A stretch of 64,000 nt of DNA from Anticarsia gemmatalis (taxonomy: Eukaryota; Arthropoda; Insecta; Lepidoptera; Erebidae), in NCBI RefSeq assembly GCF_050436995.1, contig NC_134751.1:8804001-8868000 (forward strand). Reading direction: 5' to 3'. The notes under the pieces are model-generated. The model did no database searches. It was not told where the DNA came from and worked only from the letters and a program-made list of their open reading frames with translations. Shown here piece after piece: positions 1-14,775 of this stretch (position 1 is its first letter; the number at the start of each line of letters is the position of its first letter). The translations under genes and the position numbers were made by a program.

Positions 1-3000
1 TGCATTTAAAGGTCAATATAGTATTTAAAGAAAATCTTTTTCATTTTATATTTCCTTTTGCTGTCGCAACTCAACTAAAGAAACAGCTACATAAGGAAAA
101 CGTATTAGCAAGTTTACATAGACGACGTTCACGTGTTTTGATGTGGATTTTATTCGGAGGCGTGTCTTTATAAATGTTTGAGCAAACATGAGAGGCGTGA
201 CGTGTGATGAAATATTTTTTGAAGTGTGGAGAGTAGACACACAGTACGGGAATGACCGGATGATAGGTACCGAGGTGTCAATGGTTGCGGGACAATGGCG
301 CGACTTCCGGCCGCCAGCCATCGCCGCGCGCTTTGTATTTAGGTTAGTCACCGCAATCTCGACTGTCATTTCAATATAATTAACTCGCGTGACGTGTATG
401 TCCCGTATTTGCATAAATTTTGCTCTGCGTCCAATTACTAAACGTTTACGATTGTTACGCTCAGACATTTACTGTTCCGATTTAAGATTTATTTTGAATC
501 TGATCTAGATCTAATCTGGTTGCCTACTTGTGTATTACGTATATTACGAGTATAGGTATAAAGAGACACCAAACTAAGACTTACTTCTAAACTAAGACTA
601 CACTTTTTTTACTAGAATAATTGTATTTTTGAACAAAACAGTAAATAATTACACCTGCCTTTTATATTGATGTATCGCAGATAACGGACACGGGTTATGA
701 AATAATAATAAAATGTGTACAATTTTAAACAGAAGGCTATGTAACATAATACCGTTACCCCGCATGTAGTAAAATAAAATATTTTAAAGCCTTAAAACTA
801 GAGTAACGACGAATAAAGTAATTACAGGTGTGTAGGCACCTGTGGGTAAAAGGGCACGGATGACTTGCCGAAGGTCGGACGACCCCAACCTGTAGTGCAA
901 GTGCGCTATAAATAAGATGGGGAGCAAATAGGGCTACTTTACGCACAGTAGAAGCGAGCAATTCAATTTAAAGAAACATACTTTAATGCATTCATCTGAT
1001 ATGATCTGTTCTACAACGGAAAGGAAGCTACATTTCATAATAATTATATCATTTGAACTTGAAAAATACAAGTTGCAATTTTAACTGTTACAGCAATTAT
1101 GTTATAATGAAATAACAATGCTAAAAATTTATTAGTAACGTAACATAATAAAGAAATTAATTTATTCAAGTTATGTTTGCATACATCCGTTACGTTAGTA
1201 CAAAAGACATCAACGGGTTGCCTGCTACGCGTCCCGATGGGAATTACTTTAGGCACAGAAGGCGGTTTTAATCTATAGGCACTATAAATACATTCGTAAA
1301 TAAAATATTTTCTTGATATTTTAATAGTCGTCCTCCCCCCACACCTCAGCGGCAACCGTGAGAATCATACGGTTAATGTTGTCGACCTTCGTCGGTCATT
1401 AACAATACCCGTTACCGAAAAAGTTAATGAATTATGCAATTCTCACATTCTTAGAGAATTTAAACAAAACATTATTTCTAGAGTATAATTACCGTAATGT
1501 GTTTATTCTAAATATATCAAAAATTACGCAATAATATTAATAACTTGATGATATTGATGGATGTTAGACAATGATCAGGTGTGACGTTGCACGCAACATT
1601 CACGTGAATAATTAAGAATGACCGTGCGGTTTGCCGCTGTACGATCGTGCGAATCTGAGCTGCGTGCAACTACGTCAGTAAGATATACACCACGCATCAC
1701 ACACACTATACAACTTACCGTGTATCTGCTTGTCAAGTGTCAATTTCGTATTTTCCGTACAAAGCTTTTGAAACGTGTTTGCAGAAACCTCGTCATTGGA
1801 CATTTCATTGTAAGTTTCTTAACAAATATTAGTTTAAAAAGCCTTTACATACAATAGCTCATCACCTTCTATAATAATTTCTTCATTAGCTCACATGCAG
1901 AATACTTAGCACGGCCTATTTAATGAGATAACCCAATATGTGATGTACAACGACTAACAAATAACACTTGCAGAACATAATACGTTTAATTAAGCACCGC
2001 TTCAGCGATGAATCGTGCGCATCAATTAACATACGCGCTGTTGACGTTCACATTAAGGCCAAGGGTTCGACTCTGTTGTTTCGCCTCTTATGCACAATAT
2101 GCACCCAACCGCACCTCGAAATTACATAGTTTTGTCTTATTATAACCATTGTGGTCACCCAAACCTTCAACAACATTACATAACCAAACATTATTCATAT
2201 CTCAACATATATTATTACAATTAATTATTGTCAAAATACAACGTAATCCCCATTTATAACTGTTAGACTAAATCTTAAATAATAATCGTATTCATGGTCA
2301 AAATCATTGTACAAACGTGACCGAAAACAAAAACAAGAGTCGTGTGCGTTATCGCGTGTTGCCATAATATATGTGAACAGTAAATCTGCATCTTTACGAG
2401 TTACCAAAAAAGAAGAAACGTATTTCGCCATGTGGCCGTGGCTATTGTATCCTTACCCCATTGTACTGCAGCTACCTTTTTAAGGTTTTGCCTTTTTAAA
2501 GATTGGCGATCATAAAAAAAGCGATTACATTCAGAATAGGCGCAGAAAATCTGTTCTCAGAACGACTATGGCTCGTATAATTGTTATTAATGGCATTTCA
2601 ATCGCCTGCAATGCCGTTTACTTGTAAATGTTTATATTTAACTTCAGTTTTTCTCAATTTACAATTCGGTTGCTTTGTTGTCCAAATTAACTTGTCGTGA
2701 CCCTCCCTACGGCGCAGGACACCCGTTGATATTACGTTTTATGGTGACGCTTTAATATGATTCACTGTGAAAAAACACTTATACGTTTCGAAACGCAAGC
2801 CATGAGTATTCCCAGGTACATGTTACAAGGAAATTGACTTAAAGAGTCAACATCCGATGTTGCCTCACTTGAGTGATGGCGAGTCAAGGGCTCGCTGTAT
2901 TTTTTTTCCAAAGATGTTCTGCACGTGACCGCCAGTTGTTCTAAGAACTATTCCGTACACATGTCCTGGCAAATAAGTTGCCAATGGCGCTGTGAATAAT

Positions 3001-6000
3001 ATTGTGATGAATACGGGCGCTTTTAATTGCCAATAAACCTGTTTTTAATGCCTCTTATGTGCATGCATCTGCTTTTCTTTATATACTTTGTTGTAACAAC
3101 TGGTTCCTCTCATAAAAATAATTTAAAAGAAACTATTGAAACTATCGTACGACTAGATATATTTATCTACAACACAAGTATCCTTAAGGTAAAAGATTCA
3201 ATAGTGGTTTACGCAATTTGACGAAATTTTGCTGAAATCGATAAGATTTTTTTGGCAAAGCAATTGACATGGTGATTCACCGATAATTCCTAGAAATAGA
3301 GGAACTTGAATCGCATTAGTCATAAAACCAACGAGATTGTATCATAAGATAACTAGAATCTTGTAGGTCATCGGATTATAAAATTAATTAAACATCTAGA
3401 CAAGGCGATTTTAACTATTTTTAACATCGTCTTAACAGTTACTTTGATTGGTGCTATTATAAATAAAACAGCAGTAGACACCGCAAAAACATTTCTTAAA
3501 AGTATCCATCATTAAGCCGGTAGGTAACATAGCAGGGGATGACAAGATGCGGGGGGCGAGGCGGCGGCCGCTGCGGCTGTGTCCAATCGCCTATATTGCG
3601 GAAACAATAAAACTCAACGTCGATGCTCGCGTGATAGATATTATAAAATTCTATGAGAACACCGTCAAAGATAAACCGCAACGCTATTCTGCAATTTTAT
3701 GCGCTTCATCGAAGATAACGGGATTCTAATTACGAAAGAACCACTTCAAAAAGTAACAAATACATTCTCATCATTGCTAAACTTTTTCCTGAAGGTTGGT
3801 TTACCAAAAAGCGATACATAACTTAAAATTTGTTTCTTTAGTGAGTAAAAATATTAACTGCGTTCACCACTCGATTTACTATCATATATAAAAAAAACAT
3901 GAGACCGTCCTAAATAGCTCTTTAAACATACTACAAAAATACATAACTTATGTACATGAACAATTGGCATGTTAAACGGTAATTTCAACAAATACAGACG
4001 TGACGTGGACGCGTCCGTCTCGCGAGTGACGCCACGCGCAAGCACCGTGCTCTTGACAAATTGCACCACTACAACAAACTTAGTTCTATACTTAGTCATA
4101 ATATATGTAAGTATATATACTAATGTTTATAAACCTTAGTCGTTCAGGATTTTTTAACTGTTCTTATAGCTTATGGATCACAATCAAGCTATCAATAACA
4201 ACTGAACACCTGTTTGTGTGGAAAATGTAACTTAATGTTCATATACACTCACTTCTAATAGTTTTGTTACAATAACAGTAGATACATACATAAAACCAAA
4301 AAGGTAATACACTATTACCATTAATATCAATACCTGACAAATGGACGTGATATACATAATGGGGGTCGGTATTTTCGATAAAACATACGTCATCGAACCC
4401 TCCGCTACTTATCACAAACATTTACGACCACCTAGAACTGCTGTCATTTTTATCTCAACTTACATATCAAGTTACTTCAGAATACCCTTTATTTTTAAAC
4501 TTTAAACTGTACTCAGTAACAAAAACCCCCAAAAAGCATATTTACGCAGTAAAAAATGTCGTTTAATATATAAGTAAAATGAATAGCGAGCGGTAAAACG
4601 AGGCTTAAATCTCGATCGTAAGGTCATCTCCTCCATTGTTGTGTCATGCCGCAATAAAAGATAATCATTTCGTGTGTTTTGGAGCAATTTGCTGTGGACC
4701 GCCCACGAATTTGTAACTTCTATAGAACATATGCTCACGAATGTTCAGTTTAATATGCACCGAATTCGCCCATACATACGTAAAACCAAACACAACTATC
4801 TGTCCATATCTACGTCACTCCTCTTCCAATACAAATGTCAATCGTTCAAATCACTCCTGAATTTTTTATTGACTGTATAATTTGTAGGTACCCATTTTAA
4901 TTCAAGGATTATCTGACCTATTTGACTGCCCAAACTGAAATACAGGATGTTCCAAATACATTGTTTATTTGAAGTCTGATTCGATAAATATTCGAAAGAA
5001 GATTGCTAAGTTACCTATATTAAGTTTTATAATTGACTAGCCCTTACAAAATTTAAATAACGGTATAGTTTTTAACGGATAAACCAGTAATAAAATCCGC
5101 GCTACCTCTAATAAAATGGAAATCATATGTATTAAATAAGTGATTGCCGTCTTAGATACCGGATTTTTTCTATTAGTTAGTCGAATTAGTCGACGCTAGC
5201 CTTGAACACTTCGCTAAACATATTTGGGTCATTAACCCTCGCCAAATCTGGTTGTGATTCACGCCGTGATCAAAATAATAATAAAGCGTTGAACAGTTTT
5301 TGCGACCGTTGGTTGAGAGACGACGTATTAGAATTGGTTTTTTGTATCAGAGGTGGTATTGAAAAATATACGGAAGGTTAAATAATTACATTTGTAGGCG
5401 TACTGGGCGTAGGAAGGTAGGTATTCGTGTTGGACTGCGCCAATTCATAGGTAGATAACGTACATGCGAACATAACAAAGATTGGCTGGAAAACAATGAC
5501 GTTGCAAATTTTGCAGCTTTTTCTTCATATTGTCAATGTCAGACTCACACGTGAGTGTTTTTGCAAAAATATTGTAAAAGGAAACGACCATAAAACTTTA
5601 AGTAGCTGTAAAATATATTTAGTCATCCGATACTATTCGTTGAATTTTGAAATGTTTGCAGATTTGTAGTGTGTAACACGCTTACATATGGTCGAAACGG
5701 TGTTCACATGCGGTCGCGCCCACGATAAATAATTCAAAACAAAAAATGTCCTTCGAGGCGACCTTTTAACCGATTCTTCAGTGCGATCGGCGCAGGCGCA
5801 GCTATGTACCGTGTGCTATCGGTACTTATGCTTATGGAAAAAAGGCTTCAACGGAATTTTATGTGCTCTCCGACCGGAGCGGTTCTTCATAGCTGTCTTA
5901 CGTTTTATAATACGTTAAATGCTAACAGCGTCCGATAACCCCGCCGCAAGGTCATACTAGTCCGCCCCGCTGCCTCGCTAGTTTTTATTAATGCCTCGGG

Positions 6001-9000
6001 CAAGTTTTACTGCCGCCTCTACATGTGTGTATGTGTGCGTATCTGCCTGTCTAATAAATAGTTTACCAACTGATATTTAACTTAATATAAGCTTCAATTA
6101 GATATTCAAAAGCATATCAAGCAACCGTCATTTGTAAATAATGATGTTAGACAAGAGTTCGTTATGGCAATTTATAGACAATATTACAATTAGTACTTGC
6201 AATACGATGCAAAAAAATCATAAGAGCTAAGTTATAAAGAAATGTATTTTTAATTACAATAATGCAGGACAACGAATAATTAATCAAAAATAATATATCA
6301 CTACCGGAGGTTTATGTATTGTTATGCGTTAAATTGTATCAGTGTAACGTAACAGTTCGAACAACCAGTAATTAATCATTTTGGATAATATTTTGTCGAT
6401 GATTAATGTGTCGATAATTACTAGGAACAAGAGTCGTAATGGTGCAAGCCGCAAAATGTGTTAAGGTTATTAATGTCTTACATAGTTACTCGGCGATTGC
6501 TTGATATACAATTGTAATTTAATAAACAGGTACGCGTTACCGAAACATGCCTCAGTAATTGTGTCCAAATACTTATAAGCGACCGTGAAATAGCAATAGC
6601 CGCTCATTACGTTCGGTAAACTCTTTGTTTCCACCTCTAACTCAATTCTAGAGATACGAATAAAGAAATAAACGTGCGTAGAGGAAAAACTAAAGGAAAC
6701 ATTTGAACTTTGAAGAAATAAGGATCACATTTCATTATCGCTATTAGATTGAAATTCTGCTGACGTAAAAGGAAAAACAGCTCGATGTTACTTGATACCT
6801 AACAGTGAATAAAAAACAACAAACTATATAGGTACATTAGTACAAAATTGTATGAACTCAAGTAGCGCAACCACTCGAAAATCGCTAATTATTGCCAAAA
6901 TGTGATGCGGAGAAGGCTGCCGTTAATGGCCAAATAATGAGTGTTCGTATTCAAGGTTGCACCGCACTGTTCCTCGACAGGAAACACTGAGTAACTGAAT
7001 AGATATGGACGCGGTAATTACGGGGCCTTGACTTACCGTTTTAGAATAAAAACCGCGCTATTTAAATGTGTAGCACATATATTTTTCTATGTTTGTTTTA
7101 ATCGCAACAAGCATAAAAATATCGATTATTTAGAGCTAGACAAGCCACTATTTTAGAGAATCGACAATTAAAATTTAAAGTGGTGCATTATTAGAACAAT
7201 TGAATCAAAATTCAAGTATTTAGAAGGTAACAAATGGTCAACCATTCGAAAATGTATTATTCTTGTTCTTTTCATCGTTTTTACAACGTGTTTTGATTAT
7301 ACAAAAAGTGTAATTATGACGCATTATGCTGAGAACATATCAATCAGCGAATATGACGTCAGCATAATTCGCTAACGGTGATCATCTAAGTGCTGATGTA
7401 ACCGTGACCGTGGTTGAAGTACAGTAAGTAATGATATTAAACACGGCATTAACTACTATCGGTATTGTGATGTTATGACCTGTGTATATGCGTTGATATG
7501 AAACTGATCTAAACTGTTACGATTTCATAGATTATAAACAAATGTTGGTAATCCCAAAATCAGAACATTCATATCCGCTTACGTATTAAGTAAGTTTATT
7601 TGATTATTTTCCCTGTATCGAACAATTCACTCATTTACTGGGTCAAGTTTTCTTTCTCTAATATACGTATGTCTTGATTGTATGGAAATTTGCGAAGGGT
7701 CACCAAGTCTAAGTTGACGAAATTGATTATTTTAAATGTCTTTATTTAACTTTTGATACATTATTTTGTTTTAAACCATTTCTGTACTAAGTAAAAAAAT
7801 ACACAAATATTATGTTATATTAAATTCCTCGTTATAATTATTACGTGTTTAATATCATGTTGTTTGATTAGATTATTAATAATGAAACCGATCTGGTTTT
7901 CAAATGTCAAATAGATATAATCTAGTAATTCTCCTTTGTTCTATGTAAGTACATCAAATTTTAAACAAAGAAAAACAATTAGGTACCTACATACAAACAC
8001 AAGGAGAGTGAACGTTTTAATTAAAGCATTATTTAAAAAACAATATTCGTATTCAAACAAAATTATGTTTAAAAAATATATTGGCATTAAATTACTGAGT
8101 AACATCGGAAATAATTAAGTCTAAGATAATACTAATGAGTCTAAGTACTCAAGCGTGTATATTTTCCATGGCAAGCTGATATTTCGTACTAATTGATACT
8201 GTAACACAACCTTGTCTAGAGGGCATGCAGTGTTGATCTAACTAAGTATATTTGTAGTGATCTTGAGTATGCAAATTAAAATTGTATCAAACTACAGCTG
8301 CTCAATGCTCATAAATCTTCTCTTCTACATCACCTTCCTTTTATATTAAGTAACTAGATAATGCTTCTTAGTATTACAACATTCTAGTTACTTGGATGTC
8401 ATCTGGATAACAAAATGTCGATTAAAATACTATTTTTACTATTTCTTTTGGCGTAAAGATGCTAATTTACATTAAGACATACCTCAAACCGCTTTAATAT
8501 ATCTCTGTCACACGTTTTAACGTTATCATTTCCATCTTCGCCATATAAAGTGTGCCGGCTACGGCATACCGCTCCATCTGCAGCAAATTTTATTCCAAAT
8601 TCGTGAGCTGTCTCAAAGTCGAGACGTATTTTTTGCTGACAAATGTTTTTAAAGTGTATTTACATAAACTTATACACACATAGCGATTTCATTAAGAACA
8701 CATTACCGATGTTTTAGGTGTGACTGCATAAGAACATTAAAACTTTTATTAGCATTGGCTTATTAACAATATTTTACAGAGCTGTTATTCAGCTATTATG
8801 CAAGCAATTTACGTGCTAACTCTAAATAAAGTACGCATGTGATAATGCAGGTATTTTGCCCAGCATTTTAACAAAACACAGCCCCATCACAATTATGCAA
8901 ACCGCGCGTCAAAGCATTTAGTACTGCTTTATAAATTATTCATCGGCTACTGTAGGTTAGAGCTTTATCCAATACCAGGACAGCAAGAGGACAAATATAA

Positions 9001-9955
9001 GATACTAAGAATCCAATGGCATACAAAAAAATCGTAAAATATTTAAGATCTCTAAAGGCTTGTTGATGAATTCATCCTAACAAATATTTCCAAAAACCGA
9101 AAGCAATAGATTCGTGCCCTATGGCCGATGAGATTCAAAACGAGAGTCCTCGTTTCACGCCTGGCTGCGCAGACGCATACAATTACAAGCACCGCACAAA
9201 AAAAGTCAACAATGCCAGGCTTCGTCCTTGGGTCCCTAACAAAAGCCGAGAAAGGGCAAAGAAACTCGTTTGGACCAACCTTGGGACTTTCACTGACTAC
9301 CTACGCATATTTTGCTATTAGGGAGTTTTTTTTTTTAGGGAAATTTAACTTTCTTAGTGTTTTGTTCTCACTCGCTCTTTGCAGTATGAAAGTACCAAGA
9401 ATAAAAACAATATACATTTTGTAGCCATTCATGTTAATTACAGATATTACTAGGTACTCTATACTCGCAATCTATTTTAGGATTTTCAAATAATATACCT
9501 ACTATGATCCCCGTCACCTGTCATTACAAGCAGACAGGAAATATTCAACACTGACAAAACTATTAAAACTGCGGCGTCAATGGCTGGCAGATTTGGGTCG
9601 AGATTGATTTTGTCACTTTGTGTGCGCACCAATTACAATAATGCGACAAACACGCACAAAAACACTTACATACACACGTATAATATATCTGTATATAATG
9701 CTGTGAGCGTATATGTGGAGGCGAGTATTACCGTTATGGAGGCACATACCAGTGACGTCAACGAGGCCTCATGCCTCCGACGCCACATGAATACGTTAGT
9801 AAAAAGCCGAGGACGAATAGTTATTATTTTATAACTTGTTTTATCTCCATTGTAAAAAAAGCTTTAGTGAAGTTTCTTAAATAAAACAAAATAAAACTCC
9901 TTTTAAAAACTAGTTAAAGAATGCATTAATCAATGTTTATTTTTCATTTTTTCAG
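1..9955. other. Non-coding DNA upstream of / in a 5' intron of ovo
   Basis: I find no supportable gene here. Open frames are short, lack splice support and show no recognisable protein. The first visible ovo exon opens with a 3' splice site at 9953-9955 and a split codon, so the start codon and at least one 5' exon lie further left, and much of this stretch may be an intron or the 5' control region of ovo. Locally CpG- and GC-richer blocks stand out near 200-460, 3540-3600 and 5690-6010 against the AT-rich background. They could be promoters or enhancers, but that is inference. In flies the corresponding region is rich in enhancers (established for shavenbaby). Confidence 0.5.
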
Positions 9956-12736
9956 AACGCGATGTTTTCGGCGAAAGCAAGAAAGAAGGAGAAAAGTCTT
10001 CAAAAGAACTCAGATTTGTGTCATCAATACTTGGTGGTGATGTCCCATATGGCAGCAGAGGACACGTCCTCACACAAGCAGAACGCAAACAATATTTACC
10101 AGTAATCGCAGAAGAAAAGAAAACTGATGACAAACCTCTAATAAAGGAAGAAAAAGATTCCTTGGATAGTGACCCAGTAGTACTACCCTCCAGAAGTAGC
10201 CCATCACCCGAAGCAGCGCCATCACCTGGTATAGACAACAGTGTCACATGCCAAAAAGTTTCAGTTATACAGAGAACACCTTCACAATCACAATTCCAAA
10301 ACAACAAAAAAGACTTATCTGATGTGAGCATTCCGCAAACTTTACCCGCGCCTGAACCCGAACAAGACCAACCTATAGATTATGTGATTGCCAAGAAACG
10401 TGGCGAATCGGAAGATGAAGAAACGGAAAAGAAAATAAGAGAACAAAGAAGAACAAGCAGTTCTAAAATTGCTAACGGAATCTTAGCTAGACCATCTCTA
10501 GTACTCCGAAATTGTCCAGGAAATAAGCTTCCTGGTATAATGACTGCTGCAGCTGGTCATGGCAGATCAACGGGTAACAACAGCTCAAGTGGTAGTTCAC
10601 AAGGAAGCGGTGGCTCAGGCAGCTTCAGTTCAGGCGGTGGTAGCACGGCGCCCTCCTCTGGCGGTGGTGGTGCAATTGGAGGCGGCTCAGGCAGTGGTGG
10701 AAACGGCCGTGATGGCCGCTCAAACTATGGACCCAATAGTCCTCCTACAGGGAGCCTTCCACCGTTCTACGAAACTTTAGGGCCATCCACAAAGGGAGGC
10801 CAGAATTCTTTCAATGCCAATAGCACCTTTTCTAATGAATTTAACATGATTAACGGATTCAACATGGATTGCGAAAATAATGATAACGCTACTAATTTTC
10901 CGGAACAAAGCAAACAATATTCATTAATGCAGAATGCCCATTATGGATTAGCGTTAAAAGATGAGGAAATAGATTACGAAAACAAATCGCTAGAAAATAT
11001 AGGCGCTATTGGTAATTATGGAAGCAATTTCGATGATACTATGATGGTAGATATGGGGGAAGATGTCATAGACAACTATCAGTTTAGTAATACTTTAACG
11101 TTCCCTGGACCAAATGAAGGAATTTTAGGGAACCTATCTGATTCAGCGGAAGATTTTGCTAGCTTATTAAATAATCATGTAGAATCCATCACAGATTCGG
11201 ACATCAGAGAATCTTCGTCAATCACCCCAGATTCAGTACACAATCCTGTTGACATTGAATCATTAGCAGAGCAAGTTAATTTAAGTAGACAATACTATGA
11301 AAAAAACTATTTATTCAGCCAAGAAAACAATGGTTCCTCCTACAACTTCGCAAAAGAACGATCAGATTTATTGATGCAGTTACCTCCAGCACTACTGCAA
11401 CATGGCGAAGGTCAAATGCAGCAACTACAAATCCACGTGCAGCTTCAACAAAGACAACAAATACTATCTCCGGCCTTCCCCTTCACTAGTCACCCCGCCT
11501 TGGACCTCGACTCGCCAACGGGTACATCTCTCCCATCGCCCGGCGGCAACAACTCGCTGGATGGAAGCAGCCACATCGAGAATGCGTCGCTCAGCCCTGC
11601 CGCTGCTGTAAGTCTCAAGAAAGGCTCTGCCTCCGATGGCAAAATTCAAATCTTGCAACAAAGGGTAAGCATTATTTGATTTTAAGGCGAAGCTTTGATT
11701 TATTTCCTTTCTTCAATGTCGTCTAATATAAATATAATATCATATGACGACATAGAAAGTAATAATAAAGTCAGTATATGACGCCGAGCCTAAATCAACT
11801 TATGCTTTAACTTACTGCACTTGAATTCTAAGTATTAGTGTCACAAAAAAAGTAAGCTTTGTCTTATAATTCAATAATGGATTACTGTCTTTTCTTTTGA
11901 CACGATACCCTTTTAGAATCATGATTTTACCATTTTTGTGATTATTCTACGTAAATCTAATAATATCTTTGTTTATTTGCAGTTGGGTCTACCAGCAGAA
12001 CTGCCGTTAGAATTCATTAACGGCGGACATGGCGTCAAGAATCCACTTGCGACCGAAGCCAATGCGCGGCAAAGAGAAGAGGAAAAGAACAAACAAGTAT
12101 TAGTTAGTGAAGACGACCCTACAAAGTTTGTTTGCAGAGTCTGCTCAAAGAACTTCAGTTTACAAAGGCTTCTGAACAGACACATGAAATGTCACTCCGA
12201 TGTGAAGAGATACCTGTGCACTTTCTGTGGTAAAGGGTTCAATGACACGTTTGATTTAAAACGGCATACGAGGACACATACCGGAGTTCGACCCTACAAA
12301 TGCAACCTCTGCGAGAAATCGTTTACCCAAAGATGCTCTCTCGAATCGCACTGCCTGAAAGTACACGGAGTTCAACACACCTACGCCTATAAAGAGAGGA
12401 GGACAAAGGTAATTTCCACATTCAAGTTATAACCGAAATCTAAATTTAAAAAATCATAGAATTCTTTGCAACTGATAAAATATTCTACATAAACCAATTT
12501 AGTTCAATCTTTTTTTCTTATATGTTCTAATCTAACTTATTTAATTTCAGATGTACGTATGTGAAGAATGTGGACACACAACATCAGAGCCGGAAGAGCA
12601 CTACATGCATTTAAAAAAACAGCACCCTTATTCCCCTGCGCTGCTAAAGTTCTACGACAAGCGACACTTCAAGTTCACAAACGCGTCGTTCGCGAACCAG
12701 CTACTTGGACAGCTGCCTATGCCAGTACACAATTAA
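9956..12736 (+). CDS. ovo: Ovo/Shavenbaby zinc-finger transcription factor (5' end outside window)
   Basis: Nuclear C2H2 transcription factor; in insects it acts in germline and epidermal (trichome) differentiation. Exons: 9956-11664, 11983-12408, 12551-12736, about 772 residues in the window. The first exon begins with two bases of a split codon after a good acceptor, so the N-terminus is upstream. Order: a conserved stretch with SSILGGDVPYGSRG, a Ser/Gly low-complexity tract (about 10555-10730), an acidic region with LKDEEIDYEN and many D/E that probably activates transcription, then Gln-rich sequence. Zinc fingers: CRVCSKNFSLQRLLNRHMKC-H, CTFC with HTRTH, CNLC with HCLKVH, and a fourth, CEECGH with HLKKQH, on the last exon. 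An intron separates fingers 3 and 4. Four fingers and the C-terminal FTNASFANQLL stretch fit the Ovo family. In flies the N-terminus is the part trimmed in response to Pri/Tal peptides; that part cannot be seen here. Confidence 0.93.
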
Positions 12737-14775
12737 ATGATTATAATTATTGATCATTACAGAACTGTTACTATTAGTACTTGCAATCATTAATGACATA
12801 TTTTGTACTATGCCTCAAAAGGAACTCAGGGACTCGCATTACGAGTATTAAACTATATGTAATGCGTTTACTTCAAGTCCAACACATGAGAACATTTTGT
12901 CTCTAATGAATACAAGTGTCAAAGAACAGGTACCAATTAAGGTATCGGATTTTTTCAACAACATGGTCATCAAATCGAATGAATATGACATTAGAAATGT
13001 ACTTAACAATACGAATTTATTCCGTCCGTTTTTAAGTAATACAATGTTTTATCTAAACAACCCAGTTCTTAATTTAGTTCAAATTGAGCCTGCACACTCG
13101 AAATTCCTCTTAGTTACGTAGTCGATGTTGTCTTCCAAACTATTATTGTAAACATTCCGTGATTAAGAGAAAATCATATTTAATACGGTTTGTATTAACT
13201 ACGGAACAGTATCCATGTTTTGTTCCATTGAAAAAATACCTTAATTTTTTAACAGTCAATGTGAAATAATCCACTAGGCCTATGAAGTAAGGCATGACTG
13301 CAATTAAAAAATCAAAGTATCGGGTATTATGTGCAATCTTTGGTGATGGTACGGGATTATCATAAGTCTAGATTAAGTTAGGCTAAAATATTAGCTTTAG
13401 TCCGTTTGTCTGATAGATAACGATTGTAAGTTTCATTTCAAACCAGCCAGGGTAGACATATGAGATTGTTGTAATTACAGCGTTGAATTTTATTTGGATG
13501 GTGCTAGAAGCGATATTTAAGATGCTGACTTGAAATGAAACAATTTATGGATCGGATGACACTTCTTGTCCGATCCATAACCAAATATCAAAGAAGTATG
13601 CTTTGGTATAAATTAAATCCGCGGTAAGGAATCTCTTTCCTCGTTTTAGTGATACTAGCTCCTAATTATTTCTCAAATTAATAACACAAATTGTGTCACA
13701 ATTTTAATTTGTATTGTACCTATAGAAAAATGTTATGTTTGTTTTTTGTTTGTACTTATTAATAATGACAAAATTGTTTAAATTCGATAGTGGCGCCCAA
13801 CGTCGGCGTCACGGTATGTCGTACCAAGTTGAACTGCATTTCTAGAAGTATTTATATTATTTAAATAAAAATATTGATCGGTTACAGTTTGTGCTGTGAG
13901 TGTGTGTGAGAATATGTATTGTATTGTGTAAATGTGTTATTTAATGCGTCAATTGTTATAATTTTAATAAGACATCAAGGCCGGCTTGATGAAGCGCTTC
14001 CGAGACAGAAAGAGGGTTTTAAAGACTATGATGCTCAATTGATACATTTGCGCTTTCACAGCGAAGCTTGTGGATAAAATTAGGTACGAGAATTGTAAAT
14101 ATGTCTAAATTTAGAAAATAGTAGTAAAATTTTGAGAAAGTAATATTACCTAATATGTTAGTAGTACCTACTTAGCATTTATGAGATTTTTAAAAAAGAT
14201 AATTGTTAAAGTATTTTGTACAATTTGGTAAGATATATAGATCTGAACTTTTATATTGGCTTATCATTGGTCGATACGTCGACGGCGGTCCGTAACAATT
14301 GTGATAGCGCAATGCCTTCGTTATACAATACTTGTCTGTTGCATTTATTAGCATTTCGATACGATTTCAATCTGTATTTTAAGAAACAAACAATTTGTTA
14401 CTCTGTATTGATAAGCAATATATCATGAATAAAATGTCTTATGTTTTATTTTATTTATTAAAATCTGAGGGCAAAGAAGAACATTTTTCCGAAGTCATCA
14501 AGTATGTGTCCACATCAAAATTCCATCAGCATAATGTTTTTGATATTAATATTACCATTAAAAACGAAGCAAATCGATAGGATTTTATTATTCCGATATT
14601 GATCAAAACCCTTGAGTGTAATTTGAAAAGCCTATGTCACTCTTGGGACAACTAGATTATTATCATTAATGAATTCCAAAACACCAATAATAATCTACGT
14701 ATCATTAATGACAATGTACTAAATGACACGAAGTCAATCGTAGAACTTTATACGAGAACCACGTATATCAGAAAA
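12737..14775 (+). other. ovo 3' UTR and spacer to the gustatory receptor
   Basis: AT-rich and without supportable coding. Polyadenylation signals AATAAA lie at 13864-13869 and 14428-14433, so the 3' UTR is probably 1.1-1.7 kb long. It contains a perfect 12-bp inverted repeat (13545-13580, listed separately). The rest, up to the ATG at 14776, shows nothing I can name. Confidence 0.5.
13545..13580 (+). repeat. Perfect 12-bp stem hairpin in ovo 3' UTR
   Basis: TTATGGATCGGA at 13545-13556 pairs exactly with TCCGATCCATAA at 13569-13580 around a 12-nt loop. If the 3' UTR extends this far it would fold as an RNA hairpin. It is too short for a normal microRNA precursor unless flanking bases extend the stem, which I do not see. 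Confidence 0.7.

Noticed and set aside
46..468. 140-codon open frame on the minus strand
   Set aside because: No recognisable domain, no splice context, and it crosses a CpG-rich block where long chance frames are expected.
4940..4960. TACAGGATGTTCC, similar to the CAGGGTGTCCC transposon ends
   Set aside because: No matching inverted end or TA-flanked partner found nearby.
9121..9424. Two overlapping open frames on the plus strand (66 and 98 codons) upstream of ovo
   Set aside because: Neither resembles the Ovo N-terminus nor ends at a donor in the phase needed for the exon at 9956.
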